Origin: an uncultured Kiritimatiellota bacterium
GTDB taxonomy: Bacteria > Verrucomicrobiota > Kiritimatiellia > RFP12 > UBA1067
Assembly (NCBI GenBank): GCA_934667425.1
Contig: CAKULV010000017.1
Location: 1 to 57,013 of the forward strand
Direction: 5' to 3'
DNA length: 57,013 bases
Part shown: piece by piece, positions 35,196-44,257 of the stretch
Layout of the letters: each line of letters starts with the position of its first letter
Numbering within the stretch: the stretch's first letter is position 1
Notes under the pieces: generated by a model
Seen by the model: only the letters and a program-made list of their open reading frames with translations
Told to the model about the DNA's origin: nothing
Databases searched by the model: none
Translations under genes and position numbers: made by a program

Positions 35196-36520
35196 GCGGC
35201 AACGGGAGAAGAGACGGCCAGATGGCAATATTCCTCGTGCTTATCCTTGCGGGGCTCGCGCTCCTCTTCTCCCTGAACATCGACATATTCACGTCATCGC
35301 GCTCGAAGATACGTCTGCAAAACGCAGCCGACGCGAGCGCACTTGCGCTCGCGCGCTGGCAGGGGCTGTCGCTGAACATGATCGGAGACCTCAACATCGC
35401 GCACATGGCGGCAATATGCGAATCAAACAAGAACGCAATCGCCGGAATCGTGGCGCTACAGCGAAGCATCGCGCGCATGGGGCCTACGGCAGGGTTCAAG
35501 GCCGCCAACGACATCGCAAGAGCCAATGGCGCGGCGGTATCCTACGACATGACTGCGGCTACAAGGATAGCCTCGGAATTCATGGACGAAGGATACAGGA
35601 ACATGATCGATGTCGTTTTGCAGGACGGCATCTGCGCGGGCATAGACAACGCCGCAATCCTGAAAGCGGGGACGATAGATCCGAGGGTAGATCCCGACTT
35701 CTACGATGCGATACGGAACAGGGACTTTCGGACACTCTGCGTACGCTACTCAAACGGCTCACACGGCCTCCCTTCCATACAGTCCGGAGCCCCCGCCCCC
35801 GAAGACGTACTTCTGTCAGACCCGGTCAACGCATGCTTCGGCAGCATAGGGATGGGCTTTGCGAGCGGCATCGACTACGCGAGCCACATCGGAACGCTCG
35901 CTGCGTTCGCCCGTGAATGCGGGTGCGACGGGGCCGTATCCGCCGCGAAGCTCACGGAAAACGCGAACCTTTTCGCGGAATACGGCTGGGGCGTATACGA
36001 CCCGGACGAATGGCGCGAGCTGCCCGACGAACTGGGCTTTTCGCGTTTCCCCTGGCTAACGCCGCTCCAGGAACGGTATGACACGGCCGGCGGCGCGGCA
36101 ACCGTGCGGATCGAAGGATCCGTCGCTCTCTCGTCTATCGCCGCACAGACGAACAGCATCGCAGCGCTTGCGGCGGCAAAGTCGCTCGGCAGCGTCAAGG
36201 GAAGCCGAGTCACCGACGCCAACCCCGCACTCATACTTCCGTCGTTCGACCGGGCAAGGCTTGTCCCCTTCGCATTCGGCGCAGCAACCGGACGGAGAGG
36301 GATGGCGAACCTGCGCCACGTACGTGCGCTGACGGGACTTCTCGGACGGAACGGCGGTACGACCGCATACGGGAACCTTCTCGACCTGTTCAATGGGGAC
36401 GAATTCAAAAGCGCGGCGGACAAATGGTATGCCGACCACGGGCACACGGATTCGGACGGGTGCTGTCCACCGGCGAAGCATGGCACGGAACGCGGGGGAG
36501 GGACGTCATATGGGATTTGA
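35192..36520 (+). CDS. TadG-like pilus assembly protein
   Basis: The product has 442 residues from the ATG at 35192. The N-terminus GRRDGQMAIFLVLILAGLALLFSLN matches the Tad/TadG N-terminal membrane domain and is followed by IRLQNAADASALALARWQG, a hallmark of that family. The rest is a large extracytoplasmic domain without a recognisable von Willebrand A fold. It has the G-Q of the upstream pilins but lacks Glu at +5. It overlaps its neighbours on both sides, indicating coupled translation. Confidence 0.75.
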   Translation: MSGNGRRDGQMAIFLVLILAGLALLFSLNIDIFTSSRSKIRLQNAADASALALARWQGLSLNMIGDLNIAHMAAICESNKNAIAGIVALQRSIARMGPTAGFKAANDIARANGAAVSYDMTAATRIASEFMDEGYRNMIDVVLQDGICAGIDNAAILKAGTIDPRVDPDFYDAIRNRDFRTLCVRYSNGSHGLPSIQSGAPAPEDVLLSDPVNACFGSIGMGFASGIDYASHIGTLAAFARECGCDGAVSAAKLTENANLFAEYGWGVYDPDEWRELPDELGFSRFPWLTPLQERYDTAGGAATVRIEGSVALSSIAAQTNSIAALAAAKSLGSVKGSRVTDANPALILPSFDRARLVPFAFGAATGRRGMANLRHVRALTGLLGRNGGTTAYGNLLDLFNGDEFKSAADKWYADHGHTDSDGCCPPAKHGTERGGGTSYGI

Positions 36521-37142
36521 GCATGGACGCCGTTCAGGCCAAGCCATGGCAGAATTCGTGATCGCGCTGCTCGCCATGACCCTGATCATACTGGCCACCG
36601 TGGAGTTTCTGCCGATACTCCTCGAAAACTTCAACCTTCTCAAGGATGTGCGGGAAGAGGCGGGGATCGCCTCGATGACGTCCGAGTCTGGAACGTCCAG
36701 CGCCGAAAGGCAAGAGGACTTCGCAGCCGACATCCCGGATCTGCTCATGGACAGAGATGCGGCATCCGGCCACTTCTCCGAGAAGATGCACATGCCTGCG
36801 GCGGGCCTCACCACCCACGAGACCGTACGCATCCCGAGCATAGCCGGCGCAACGGAGACGCTGCGCTATTCCAACCGGGCCGGCACATCGGAATTCGTCT
36901 CGGCGCGTACGTTCCTTTCACCAAGCGAGGCCATCGACCGCGCGACAGGAACGCTGTCCGGCGCGGGATGGCGGCAGCACCGCGTATGCGCCGACGGCGC
37001 GAGGCTGTTCACGATCGGCGACGAGGCTGCGCCTTCGGCCATCGCCGCAGCGCACGCAATGCAGGCGGCAGAACCTGCCGACGACGGCTACGGGCCAACT
37101 GTACTCACAATAACGGCGCGTACAGCAGGCGCCTCTCTATAG
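36510..37142 (+). CDS. Second TadE-like pseudopilin
   Basis: The product has 210 residues from the ATG at 36510, with GGAGGG seven bases upstream, and overlaps the TadG-like gene by 11 bases. The leader MGFEHGRRSG precedes QAMAEFVIALLAMTLIILATVEFLPILL, again a G^Q prepilin site with Glu at +5. The soluble part is unremarkable and contains few conserved features. It is likely a minor pilus component working with the TadE-like and TadG-like proteins. Confidence 0.72.
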   Translation: MGFEHGRRSGQAMAEFVIALLAMTLIILATVEFLPILLENFNLLKDVREEAGIASMTSESGTSSAERQEDFAADIPDLLMDRDAASGHFSEKMHMPAAGLTTHETVRIPSIAGATETLRYSNRAGTSEFVSARTFLSPSEAIDRATGTLSGAGWRQHRVCADGARLFTIGDEAAPSAIAAAHAMQAAEPADDGYGPTVLTITARTAGASL

Positions 37143-37155
37143 CAAACCCAAATAT

Positions 37156-37163
37156 GGTACAAT
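37156..37163 (+). promoter_or_regulatory. Extended -10-like element before cpaB
   Basis: TGGTACAAT ends at 37163, six bases before the cpaB ATG at 37170, giving a potential leaderless transcript. AAGG at 37164-37167 is too close to the start to be a good ribosome-binding site. Confidence 0.35.
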
Positions 37164-37169
37164 AAGGTC

Positions 37170-37982
37170 ATGAAACAGAAAATCGTCTTGATCATCGCCG
37201 TGGTGGCGGGACTGGCCGCAGCTCTGCTCACGAGGCTCTACCTTTCATCGAAAGATTCCGAAATCGCGGACATGAAAGCCCGATTCGAGAAGCGGTTCGG
37301 GGTGATGGAAGTGCTGTGCTATGCCGAAAACGTGCCGGGAGGCACGGTAATCTCGAAAGGGCAGCTTGGAACGATAGTCGTGCCGAAGACGGGACTTAGG
37401 GGACAGGCCCTCACGATGGAAAACCTCGGCGACGTAATCGGGAGAAGAGTCCTGCTCGGACACAACAAGGGCGAAGTGCTATTCTGGGCGGACATCGAAG
37501 GAGGCAATCCGAGGACCGTGGGGCTCGCCGCCATGATAAAGAAAGGGATGCGAGCCGTATCGATAAACGCCACAGGCGCGGCATCCGTCACCGGCATGGT
37601 AAATCCCAACGACCATGTGGACGTGATCGGCACGTTCACATTCCCAAACGAAGAATCTGGGAAACGAGACCAGTCCTCGCTCGTAACCTGCACGATACTG
37701 CAGAACGTCCTCGTGCTCGCAACAGGAAAAATCACCGCAAAGATGGCGGGCAGAGACGGCGACACTCCCAGCGGCTCATACTCCACGGTCACCCTCGAAG
37801 TAACCCCGCGCGAGGCGGAGATGCTCGCGTTCGCGGAGCAGATGCGGGGACGGCTGTCGCTTTCGCTCCGGAACCGCAGCGACGTCACGTTCGAGAAGGA
37901 GCTTCCGCAGGTAGATTTCGCAAAGATAAGGTCTGAGATCGAAGAACTGAACCTCAAGCGACAGATGAAGGTGGCGAAGTAA
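37170..37982 (+). CDS. cpaB: Flp pilus assembly protein CpaB/RcpC
   Basis: The product has 270 residues. One N-terminal membrane segment (IVLIIAVVAGLAAALLTRLYL) is followed by a SAF domain (VLCYAENVPGGTVISKGQLGTIVVPKTGLRG) and the RcpC/CpaB domain with GMRAVSINATGAASVTGMVNPNDHVDVIGTF and STVTLEVTPREAEMLAFAEQMRGRLSLSLRN. CpaB helps position the secretin in the Tad system. It is followed 10 bases later by the FHA-TadA gene. Confidence 0.93.
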   Translation: MKQKIVLIIAVVAGLAAALLTRLYLSSKDSEIADMKARFEKRFGVMEVLCYAENVPGGTVISKGQLGTIVVPKTGLRGQALTMENLGDVIGRRVLLGHNKGEVLFWADIEGGNPRTVGLAAMIKKGMRAVSINATGAASVTGMVNPNDHVDVIGTFTFPNEESGKRDQSSLVTCTILQNVLVLATGKITAKMAGRDGDTPSGSYSTVTLEVTPREAEMLAFAEQMRGRLSLSLRNRSDVTFEKELPQVDFAKIRSEIEELNLKRQMKVAK

Positions 37983-37992
37983 AGCGAGACCA

Positions 37993-39666
37993 ATGACGCT
38001 CACACTGATAAAGCCCGGCGAGCAGCAGCCAGTGACCGAGTCTCTGGCCGATGGCGCGTACATAATCGGCAGGGGAAACGCGGCAAAGATACGCCTGCCG
38101 TACGCGGACGTATCGGAACGCCATGCACTTGTTGTCGTGCGCAACGGAATCGCATCGATAGAAGACCTCAAGAGCGCAAACGGCACATACGTCAACGGGA
38201 AGCAGACAAGCGGGATTGTGCCCCTCTCCGACGATTCCATCGTCCAGATAGGCAACGCCCTGATGCGCATCTCAGGGGCGGCACCTTCCGGAGAAGCCAA
38301 GCCCACTCAATATGCGAGCGAAGAAAGGAATGTGCAGCGGGAGGCCGCATCCCCTGACATGGCCATTGCCGAGCAAAAGCGAGACCCGCTCGCCAGCCTT
38401 AGGCGCAAGGTAAGGGAACAGATCCAGAAAGAGCTCATAGCAAGGATGGATCTGAAGCGCCTGACGGCTTCGGGGATAGACCGCGAGGGGCTGGAGAGGC
38501 AGGCACGGGAAAAGATATCCGAGATCGTAGCCGAGGTGGAAAAGAGCGGCAAGCTGCCAAGATCAATCGATCCGGAACGGATAAAGAAGGAAGTGTTCGA
38601 CGAGGCACTGCGGCTCGGCCCACTTGAGGATCTGCTGGCGGACGATAGCGTGAACGAAATAATGGTGAACGGTCCTCACCAGGTATACGTAGAGCGCGGA
38701 GGACGGCTCCAGCTCACCGACCTTCAATTCTCGGACGATGCGAGCGTACTCGCGATCATCGAGCGGATCGTAGCCCCGCTGGGGCGGCGCATAGACGAAT
38801 CCCAGCCGTATGTGGACGCAAGGTTGAGCGACGGATCGCGCGTGAACGCGATAATTCCGCCCCTCTCCCTCTCCGGGCCTTCCATAACGATACGGAAATT
38901 CGCGAAGAAGAAGCTCACGGTAGAGGATTTCATCCGCTTCGGAACCTGGAGCGCAAATGCGGCGAAGTTCCTTGATGTATGCGTGAAGCTGCGGAAAAAC
39001 ATCGTCGTGGCCGGAGGAACTGGTTCCGGCAAGACGACGCTCCTGAATCTCCTTTCGTCCTTCATCCCGCCGACAGAGCGCATCGTGACAGTGGAGGACG
39101 CGGCGGAGCTTAAGCTTGAGCAGCCACATGTCGTTCGACTGGAGGCACGTCCGCCAAATGTCGAAGGCAAGGGGGCCGTTACGATACGCGATCTGGTGAA
39201 GAACTGTTTGCGAATGAGGCCAGACCGCATCATCGTGGGCGAATGCCGAGGAGGCGAAGCCCTGGACATGCTCCAGGCCATGAACACCGGGCATGACGGA
39301 TCTTTGACGACTGTCCACGCGAACTCGCCGCGAGACGTGGTTTCACGTCTTGAAACGATGGTGCTGATGAGCGGCATGGAGCTTCCTTCACGCGCAATCC
39401 GCGAACAGATCGCAAGCGCAATCGACATAATCGTACACGAATCCCGCCTTGCGGACGGATCGCGGAAAGTGACGGCCATAACGGAAGTGACGGGACTTGA
39501 GGGCCAGCAGATCGTCATGCAGGATCTCTTCACATTCAAGCAGGCCGGCATCGACGAGAACGGCAAGATCCTCGGCGAGTTCAAGCCGACCGGCGCAATG
39601 CCGACATTCTTCGACACACTCAAGTACCGAGGCATGAACCTCGATCCGGGGATATTCCAGCCGTGA
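37993..39666 (+). CDS. tadA: FHA-domain fused TadA/CpaF pilus ATPase
   Basis: The product has 557 residues. Residues 1 to about 95 form a forkhead-associated domain with IIGRGNAAKIRLPYADVSERHALV and DLKSANGTYVNGK, which binds phosphothreonine. A charged linker (100-195) leads into a secretion ATPase of the TadA/CpaF type. Motifs include DDSVNEIMVNGPHQVYVER, Walker A GGTGSGKTTLLN, the Asp box VTVEDAAEL, ALDMLQAMNTGHDGSLTTVHANSPRD with the His box, and MRPDRIIVGECRGGEA. It powers Flp pilus assembly, and the FHA domain suggests control by Ser/Thr phosphorylation. The last codons overlap the GTG of tadB. Confidence 0.93.
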   Translation: MTLTLIKPGEQQPVTESLADGAYIIGRGNAAKIRLPYADVSERHALVVVRNGIASIEDLKSANGTYVNGKQTSGIVPLSDDSIVQIGNALMRISGAAPSGEAKPTQYASEERNVQREAASPDMAIAEQKRDPLASLRRKVREQIQKELIARMDLKRLTASGIDREGLERQAREKISEIVAEVEKSGKLPRSIDPERIKKEVFDEALRLGPLEDLLADDSVNEIMVNGPHQVYVERGGRLQLTDLQFSDDASVLAIIERIVAPLGRRIDESQPYVDARLSDGSRVNAIIPPLSLSGPSITIRKFAKKKLTVEDFIRFGTWSANAAKFLDVCVKLRKNIVVAGGTGSGKTTLLNLLSSFIPPTERIVTVEDAAELKLEQPHVVRLEARPPNVEGKGAVTIRDLVKNCLRMRPDRIIVGECRGGEALDMLQAMNTGHDGSLTTVHANSPRDVVSRLETMVLMSGMELPSRAIREQIASAIDIIVHESRLADGSRKVTAITEVTGLEGQQIVMQDLFTFKQAGIDENGKILGEFKPTGAMPTFFDTLKYRGMNLDPGIFQP

Positions 39667-40340
39667 TTATGGAACTTGCCATAATCGCAACCGCATCGAT
39701 CTGCAGCGGCGGCATCGCGGCCTTCATCCTGATGAAGATGGACATCGACGCAGGACGGCGAGGGAAGACCGCATACGCGAAATGGCTAAATGCGCGGTAC
39801 GTGCGGAAGCTGGATGAACAACTGCCGGAGGCTCTCAGCGCCATGTCAAACGCCCTTCGCGCAGGGTTCTCCATATCCCAGGCATTCGAGTCCGTCGCCG
39901 AAGCAGACCTGCACCCCATATCAGACGAATTCGCGCTCTTCCTCCAGCAAATGCGTGTCGGGATGAGCTTCGACGACGCACTCGCGTCCATGGAGAGGCG
40001 CATAGGGTCCGACGACCTTACGCTCGTGACCACCTCAATCGACATAGCGCGCAGGACAGGCGGCAATCTCACGGAGATATTCGACAGCATATCGGCCACA
40101 ATCAGGGGGCGGATGCGAATAGAGCGCAAGGTGCGCACACTTACCGCTCAAGGCAAGCTTCAGGGGCTCATAGTCTCGCTGATGCCGGTCGCGCTCTGCA
40201 CGATAATGACGATCATGAAGCCGGGGATGATGATCCCGTTCCTCACCTCAATGAAAGGCCTGATGTGCGTTCTTGTGGCTTCCCTGCTTGTCCTTGCCGG
40301 ATGGCTCCTCATCCGCAAGATCGTCACCATCAAAGTATGA
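39663..40340 (+). CDS. tadB: Tad inner-membrane platform protein TadB
   Basis: The product has 225 residues from GTG at 39663, overlapping the tadA stop (GTGA). An N-terminal membrane segment leads into the T2SSF domain: EALSAMSNALRAGFSISQAFESVA, MRVGMSFDDALASMERRI and LTTSIDIARRTGGNLTEIFDSISATIRGR, followed by two C-terminal membrane helices. It ends the locus; tadC, tadZ, secretin and prepilin peptidase genes are not in this window. It is convergent with dnaE, only seven bases away. Confidence 0.88.
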   Translation: MIMELAIIATASICSGGIAAFILMKMDIDAGRRGKTAYAKWLNARYVRKLDEQLPEALSAMSNALRAGFSISQAFESVAEADLHPISDEFALFLQQMRVGMSFDDALASMERRIGSDDLTLVTTSIDIARRTGGNLTEIFDSISATIRGRMRIERKVRTLTAQGKLQGLIVSLMPVALCTIMTIMKPGMMIPFLTSMKGLMCVLVASLLVLAGWLLIRKIVTIKV

Positions 40341-40347
40341 CCGGGAA

Positions 40348-43300
40348 TCAGCGGCCCCAGCGCTTCTGGGGCTGGGGGGCGGCAAATATGTCCGGCTTTA
40401 CGTCCAATCCCCAAGGGTGGCCGCCTACAAGCTTTCCGAGTTCCGACAGGAACCTTTCGGATGGCAGCACCCCTGCTTCAAGCTCAACGGCGACAACAGT
40501 TCCATCGGCGTAATTCAGGTTCAGACGCAACGGCAATCCGCCGGGATTGGATGCCGCAAGATCAGCGATTGACTTCACCATATCGGGCAATCGCGGATCC
40601 TCGTAGTGCAAATCAACGTGGAGATAGTTGGAGAACGTGGCGATGCCGTCCGACAGCGGATAGGCCTCCCTTACCAGGAACTGAATGCCCTCCTCCTCCG
40701 CATGCGTGGCGCGGTCTGTCCGATGCATGAGTTCACCGCACAAAAGCACAGGTGTTTCAACGGCGCCGGGCATCCAGTCCTTCATCTTCTCGTAGCTTGC
40801 CGCAAAAGCCAAAGCCTCCATCTCGTCATGGCTGTCGTCGATCTGGAGGATTGCCCATGGCTTCGGCTCCCCTTCCGGCCCCTTGGGCTTGGACATCCTC
40901 ACCTGACAGGACTTCAACAGACCTCCCAGGCGCGCGAGAACACGCACCTGTCGTTCGGAATGCACCTCCTCCATCATCGGGATATGCGGTGGCTTGCCGA
41001 TTGAGAACGTGGACAGGTTGCCAAGCAGATGCTCATACGCGCCAAGGGGATGTCCGGTGAGGTACATCCCAAGCAGTTCGCGCTCAAGCCTGAAGTTCTC
41101 GGCGGCAAGCCAACGGGGGCAATCCGCCAGATCGTCATCGGTCACGGTGGTATCTACGCTTGCGTCAAGGACGTCAAAGAAACTCCCCTGCGAACTTCCC
41201 TTTTCCTTGGCAAGTTCAGCGGCGCGGCGCATCGCGAATTCGGCGTTGTTGAAGTAGCGGGCTCGATGGAAGGCTGGATTTTCGACGGAAAACGAATCAA
41301 ACGCCCCGCATCGCGCCAGGTTCTCGACAACCCGGCGATTCAATGGCGCTGGCCCCTTCTTGCCGTCCGGCCCCGACACTGCGCCGCCAAGGCGGATGCA
41401 GAAATCCATGAAGCCCTTGTATGGCCCGTTCTTCTCCCTTTCCTCGACGATGGCATCCGCCGCCGAGGCTCCAACGCCCTTTATTCCGGCAAGGCCGTAG
41501 CGAATCGCCTTCTCGCCCTTCACCGGGGTGAATCGCGCGAAGCTGCTGTTGACATCCGGGCTGCGCACCTCAAGCCCCATCGCGGCCGCCTCGGCGACAA
41601 AGCCGGGCAGCTTGTCGAAGTTCCCTATTTCCGACGATATCTGTGCGCACATGAACTCCGCCGGATAGTGCGCCTTGAGGTACCCGGTCTGGTATGCGAC
41701 CCATGCGTAGCACACGGCGTGCGACTTGTTGAAGGCGTACGACGCGAACTTCTCCCAGTCGGACCAGACTTTCTCGATAAGCTCCTTTGCCGCCTTCTCG
41801 TCCTTCCATTTGTCTACGCGGAAGTCCTTGTTCTCAAGGCATCCCTTTATGAACTTCGCCTTGAGCTCGTTCATTATGTCCATGAGCTTCTTGCCCATGG
41901 CCTTGCGGAGCTTGTCCGATTCGCCGCGAGTGAATCCGGCGAGTCTCCTCGAGAGAAGCATCACCTGTTCCTGGTAGACCGTAACCCCATACGTATCCTT
42001 GAGGTACATCTCCATCAGGGGATGGTCATACGTGATCGGCTCGCGCCCCTGCTTCCGGTTCACGAAGGTCGGGATGTAGTCCATCGGACCCGGACGGTAC
42101 AGGGCGTTCATTGCCACAAGGTCGGTGAGGCGCTCGGGCTGCAGAGCTATGAGCCACTTCTTCATTCCCTCGGATTCGAACTGGAACAGGCCCGTGGTCT
42201 CGCCTCGCCCGAACAGCGCGTATGTCGCCTTGTCGTCGTCCGGGATCTTGTCCGTATCTATATCGACGCCATGGAACTGCCTTATCAGCGCGACGCACTC
42301 CTTCTCCACGGTGAGCGTCTTGAGGCCGAGGAAGTCCATTTTGAGGAGTCCCACGGGTTCAACAAAATGTCCGTCGTATTGCGTTGTAAGAAGGCTTTCG
42401 TTCTCCGTCGGCATCACGGGAAGCGTATCTATCAGCGGATCGCGCGAGATGATGACGCCGCAGGCGTGTACGCCAGGCTGACGTATGCATCCGTCAAGGC
42501 GCACGGCGCGCTCCATGAGCGTCTTCACCGTGCCTTCGCATCCCGGCGCGACAACATCCTTTATCGGCTGGCCGTCGAGCGCCGCCTGCAGGTTCGCGCC
42601 CTCAGGGAAATTCCACTGTCCGGTCTTCTTGTCCTTGCCGAGGGCCTTGCGGAAAGTTATCTTCGGCGTATCTGGAACGAGCGCGGCGAGCCTGTTCGTA
42701 TCCGCGAGGGGATATTCCATCACGCGCCCTACATCCTTTATGGCGCTCTTGGGGGCCATCTGTCCAAACGTGACAATGTGCGCGACATGATCCTGTCCGT
42801 ACTTCCGCGTCACGTATTCAAGCACCTTGCCACGCCCGGAATCGTCAAAATCGACGTCGATATCCGGCATCGATATGCGGTCCGGATTCAGGAATCGCTC
42901 GAACAGCAGATCGAACTTCAGAGGATCCACGTTGGTTATGCCGAGCGCATACGCGACGGCCGCTCCGGCGGCGGAGCCGCGGCCGGGGCCGACCCACACC
43001 CCCATGCGCCTGGCCGCGTCTATGTAGTCGTGCACGATGAGGAAGTATCCCGGAAATCCCATCGTGCGGATGGTGTCGAGCTCGAACTGTACCCGCTCCT
43101 TGGTCTCCTTGGGGAGGGGGTCTCCCCATCTGCGCTTCGCTCCGGCCCATACGATGTCCGCAAGGTACTCGGCCTCGAACTGTATTCGTATGGCCTTGTC
43201 GTATCCGCCGAACTTCTCTACGCGCCCTTCGGGATACATGCCCTTCAGCGTATCCTCATCGTATTTCCTGCTGAAATCCTCCTCCGTGCCGAACGATGCC

Positions 43301-44256
43301 GGTATGTCGAACTTCGGCATGATGGCGTCGGAGTCGAGCGCATACTCCTCGATCCGTTCGGCGACATCAAGCGTGTTGCGCATGAATTCCGGATTTTCCG
43401 GGAATATCTTCGCCATCTCATCCAGAGGCTTGAACCATTCCTCGCCGGTATACACGAGACGTCCCCTCTTCGTCGTGGCGTCGTCATCGTCTATCCTCGG
43501 CGGATCGCTCATCTTCTTGCCGGTGGAGAGCGCGAGCAGCACATCGTGCGAATCGTTGTCGTCGGCATTGAGGAAGTGCACGTCGTTCGTCGCTATCACG
43601 CGCACGTCGAGCTTCTTCGCGAGCTCGATCACTCCCTTTGTGACAAGCCTCTGGCGATGCCACACGCCATTGGGGGCGCCATTCATCTCTGGATGGATCT
43701 TCGACCTGTGCTCCATCACCTCTAGCGAGAAGTTCTCCCCGAAAAGATCCTTGTACCACCGCACAACGCGCTCTGCCTCGTCCATCCGCCCGGCTATGAT
43801 TGCGCGCGCCACCTCGCCCGCAATGCAGGCCGACGAGCAGTGCAGGCCGTCATGGTACTTCTCAAGCAGCGCATGGTCTATGCGCGGCTTGTAGTACATT
43901 CCGTGGATGTGGGCCTCCGATACGAGGCGCACAAGGTTGTGGTAGCCCACGAGATTCATGGCGTGAAGGCAGAGGTGGAACTTCGTCTCCGTCTTGTCGC
44001 GCTCAAGGTGGCTGCGGTTGGTTATGTACGCCTCGCACCCAAGGATGGGCTTTATCCTTGGCAGGCCCTCGAAGTTCTTCTTCGTGGACCGGCACGCATC
44101 GTAGAACGCCTTCAGCGCGAACAGGTTGCCGTGATCCGTGACGGCGAGCGCCGGCATCCCCCACTTGCGGGCCTTCTCCACAAGCGGGTTGATCTGGCAC
44201 TGCCCATCCAGCAGCGAGTAGGTGGTGTGAAGGTGAAGATGTACGAAGTCGCTCAC
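40348..44256 (-). CDS. dnaE: DNA polymerase III alpha subunit
   Basis: The product has 1302 residues, somewhat longer than E. coli DnaE (1160). An N-terminal PHP domain has FVHLHLHTTYSLLDG and VTDHGNL. The palm carries PDIDVDFDDSGRGKVLEYV with the catalytic aspartates, preceded by VGPGRGSAAGAAVAYALGI. It continues with KMDFLGLKTL, ALYRPGPMDYIPTFVNRK, tandem HhH (YGLAGIKGVG) and an OB fold (RVLARLGGLLKSCQVRMSK). The start is GTG at 44256, two bases after the leuS stop. It is the replicative polymerase. A GCCCCAG/CTGGGGC hairpin (40354-40372) sits in its last codons at the convergent end. Confidence 0.96.
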   Translation of the reverse strand: MSDFVHLHLHTTYSLLDGQCQINPLVEKARKWGMPALAVTDHGNLFALKAFYDACRSTKKNFEGLPRIKPILGCEAYITNRSHLERDKTETKFHLCLHAMNLVGYHNLVRLVSEAHIHGMYYKPRIDHALLEKYHDGLHCSSACIAGEVARAIIAGRMDEAERVVRWYKDLFGENFSLEVMEHRSKIHPEMNGAPNGVWHRQRLVTKGVIELAKKLDVRVIATNDVHFLNADDNDSHDVLLALSTGKKMSDPPRIDDDDATTKRGRLVYTGEEWFKPLDEMAKIFPENPEFMRNTLDVAERIEEYALDSDAIMPKFDIPASFGTEEDFSRKYDEDTLKGMYPEGRVEKFGGYDKAIRIQFEAEYLADIVWAGAKRRWGDPLPKETKERVQFELDTIRTMGFPGYFLIVHDYIDAARRMGVWVGPGRGSAAGAAVAYALGITNVDPLKFDLLFERFLNPDRISMPDIDVDFDDSGRGKVLEYVTRKYGQDHVAHIVTFGQMAPKSAIKDVGRVMEYPLADTNRLAALVPDTPKITFRKALGKDKKTGQWNFPEGANLQAALDGQPIKDVVAPGCEGTVKTLMERAVRLDGCIRQPGVHACGVIISRDPLIDTLPVMPTENESLLTTQYDGHFVEPVGLLKMDFLGLKTLTVEKECVALIRQFHGVDIDTDKIPDDDKATYALFGRGETTGLFQFESEGMKKWLIALQPERLTDLVAMNALYRPGPMDYIPTFVNRKQGREPITYDHPLMEMYLKDTYGVTVYQEQVMLLSRRLAGFTRGESDKLRKAMGKKLMDIMNELKAKFIKGCLENKDFRVDKWKDEKAAKELIEKVWSDWEKFASYAFNKSHAVCYAWVAYQTGYLKAHYPAEFMCAQISSEIGNFDKLPGFVAEAAAMGLEVRSPDVNSSFARFTPVKGEKAIRYGLAGIKGVGASAADAIVEEREKNGPYKGFMDFCIRLGGAVSGPDGKKGPAPLNRRVVENLARCGAFDSFSVENPAFHRARYFNNAEFAMRRAAELAKEKGSSQGSFFDVLDASVDTTVTDDDLADCPRWLAAENFRLERELLGMYLTGHPLGAYEHLLGNLSTFSIGKPPHIPMMEEVHSERQVRVLARLGGLLKSCQVRMSKPKGPEGEPKPWAILQIDDSHDEMEALAFAASYEKMKDWMPGAVETPVLLCGELMHRTDRATHAEEEGIQFLVREAYPLSDGIATFSNYLHVDLHYEDPRLPDMVKSIADLAASNPGGLPLRLNLNYADGTVVAVELEAGVLPSERFLSELGKLVGGHPWGLDVKPDIFAAPQPQKRWGR

Positions 44257-44257
44257 G

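Noticed and set aside
40354..40372. Rho-independent terminator between tadB and dnaE
   Set aside because: A GCCCCAG/CTGGGGC hairpin exists, but no T-tract follows on either strand and it lies in dnaE codons, so it is not a classical terminator.
41029..43725. 898-residue plus-strand frame opposite dnaE
   Set aside because: Antisense to a highly conserved polymerase, with no domain of its own.
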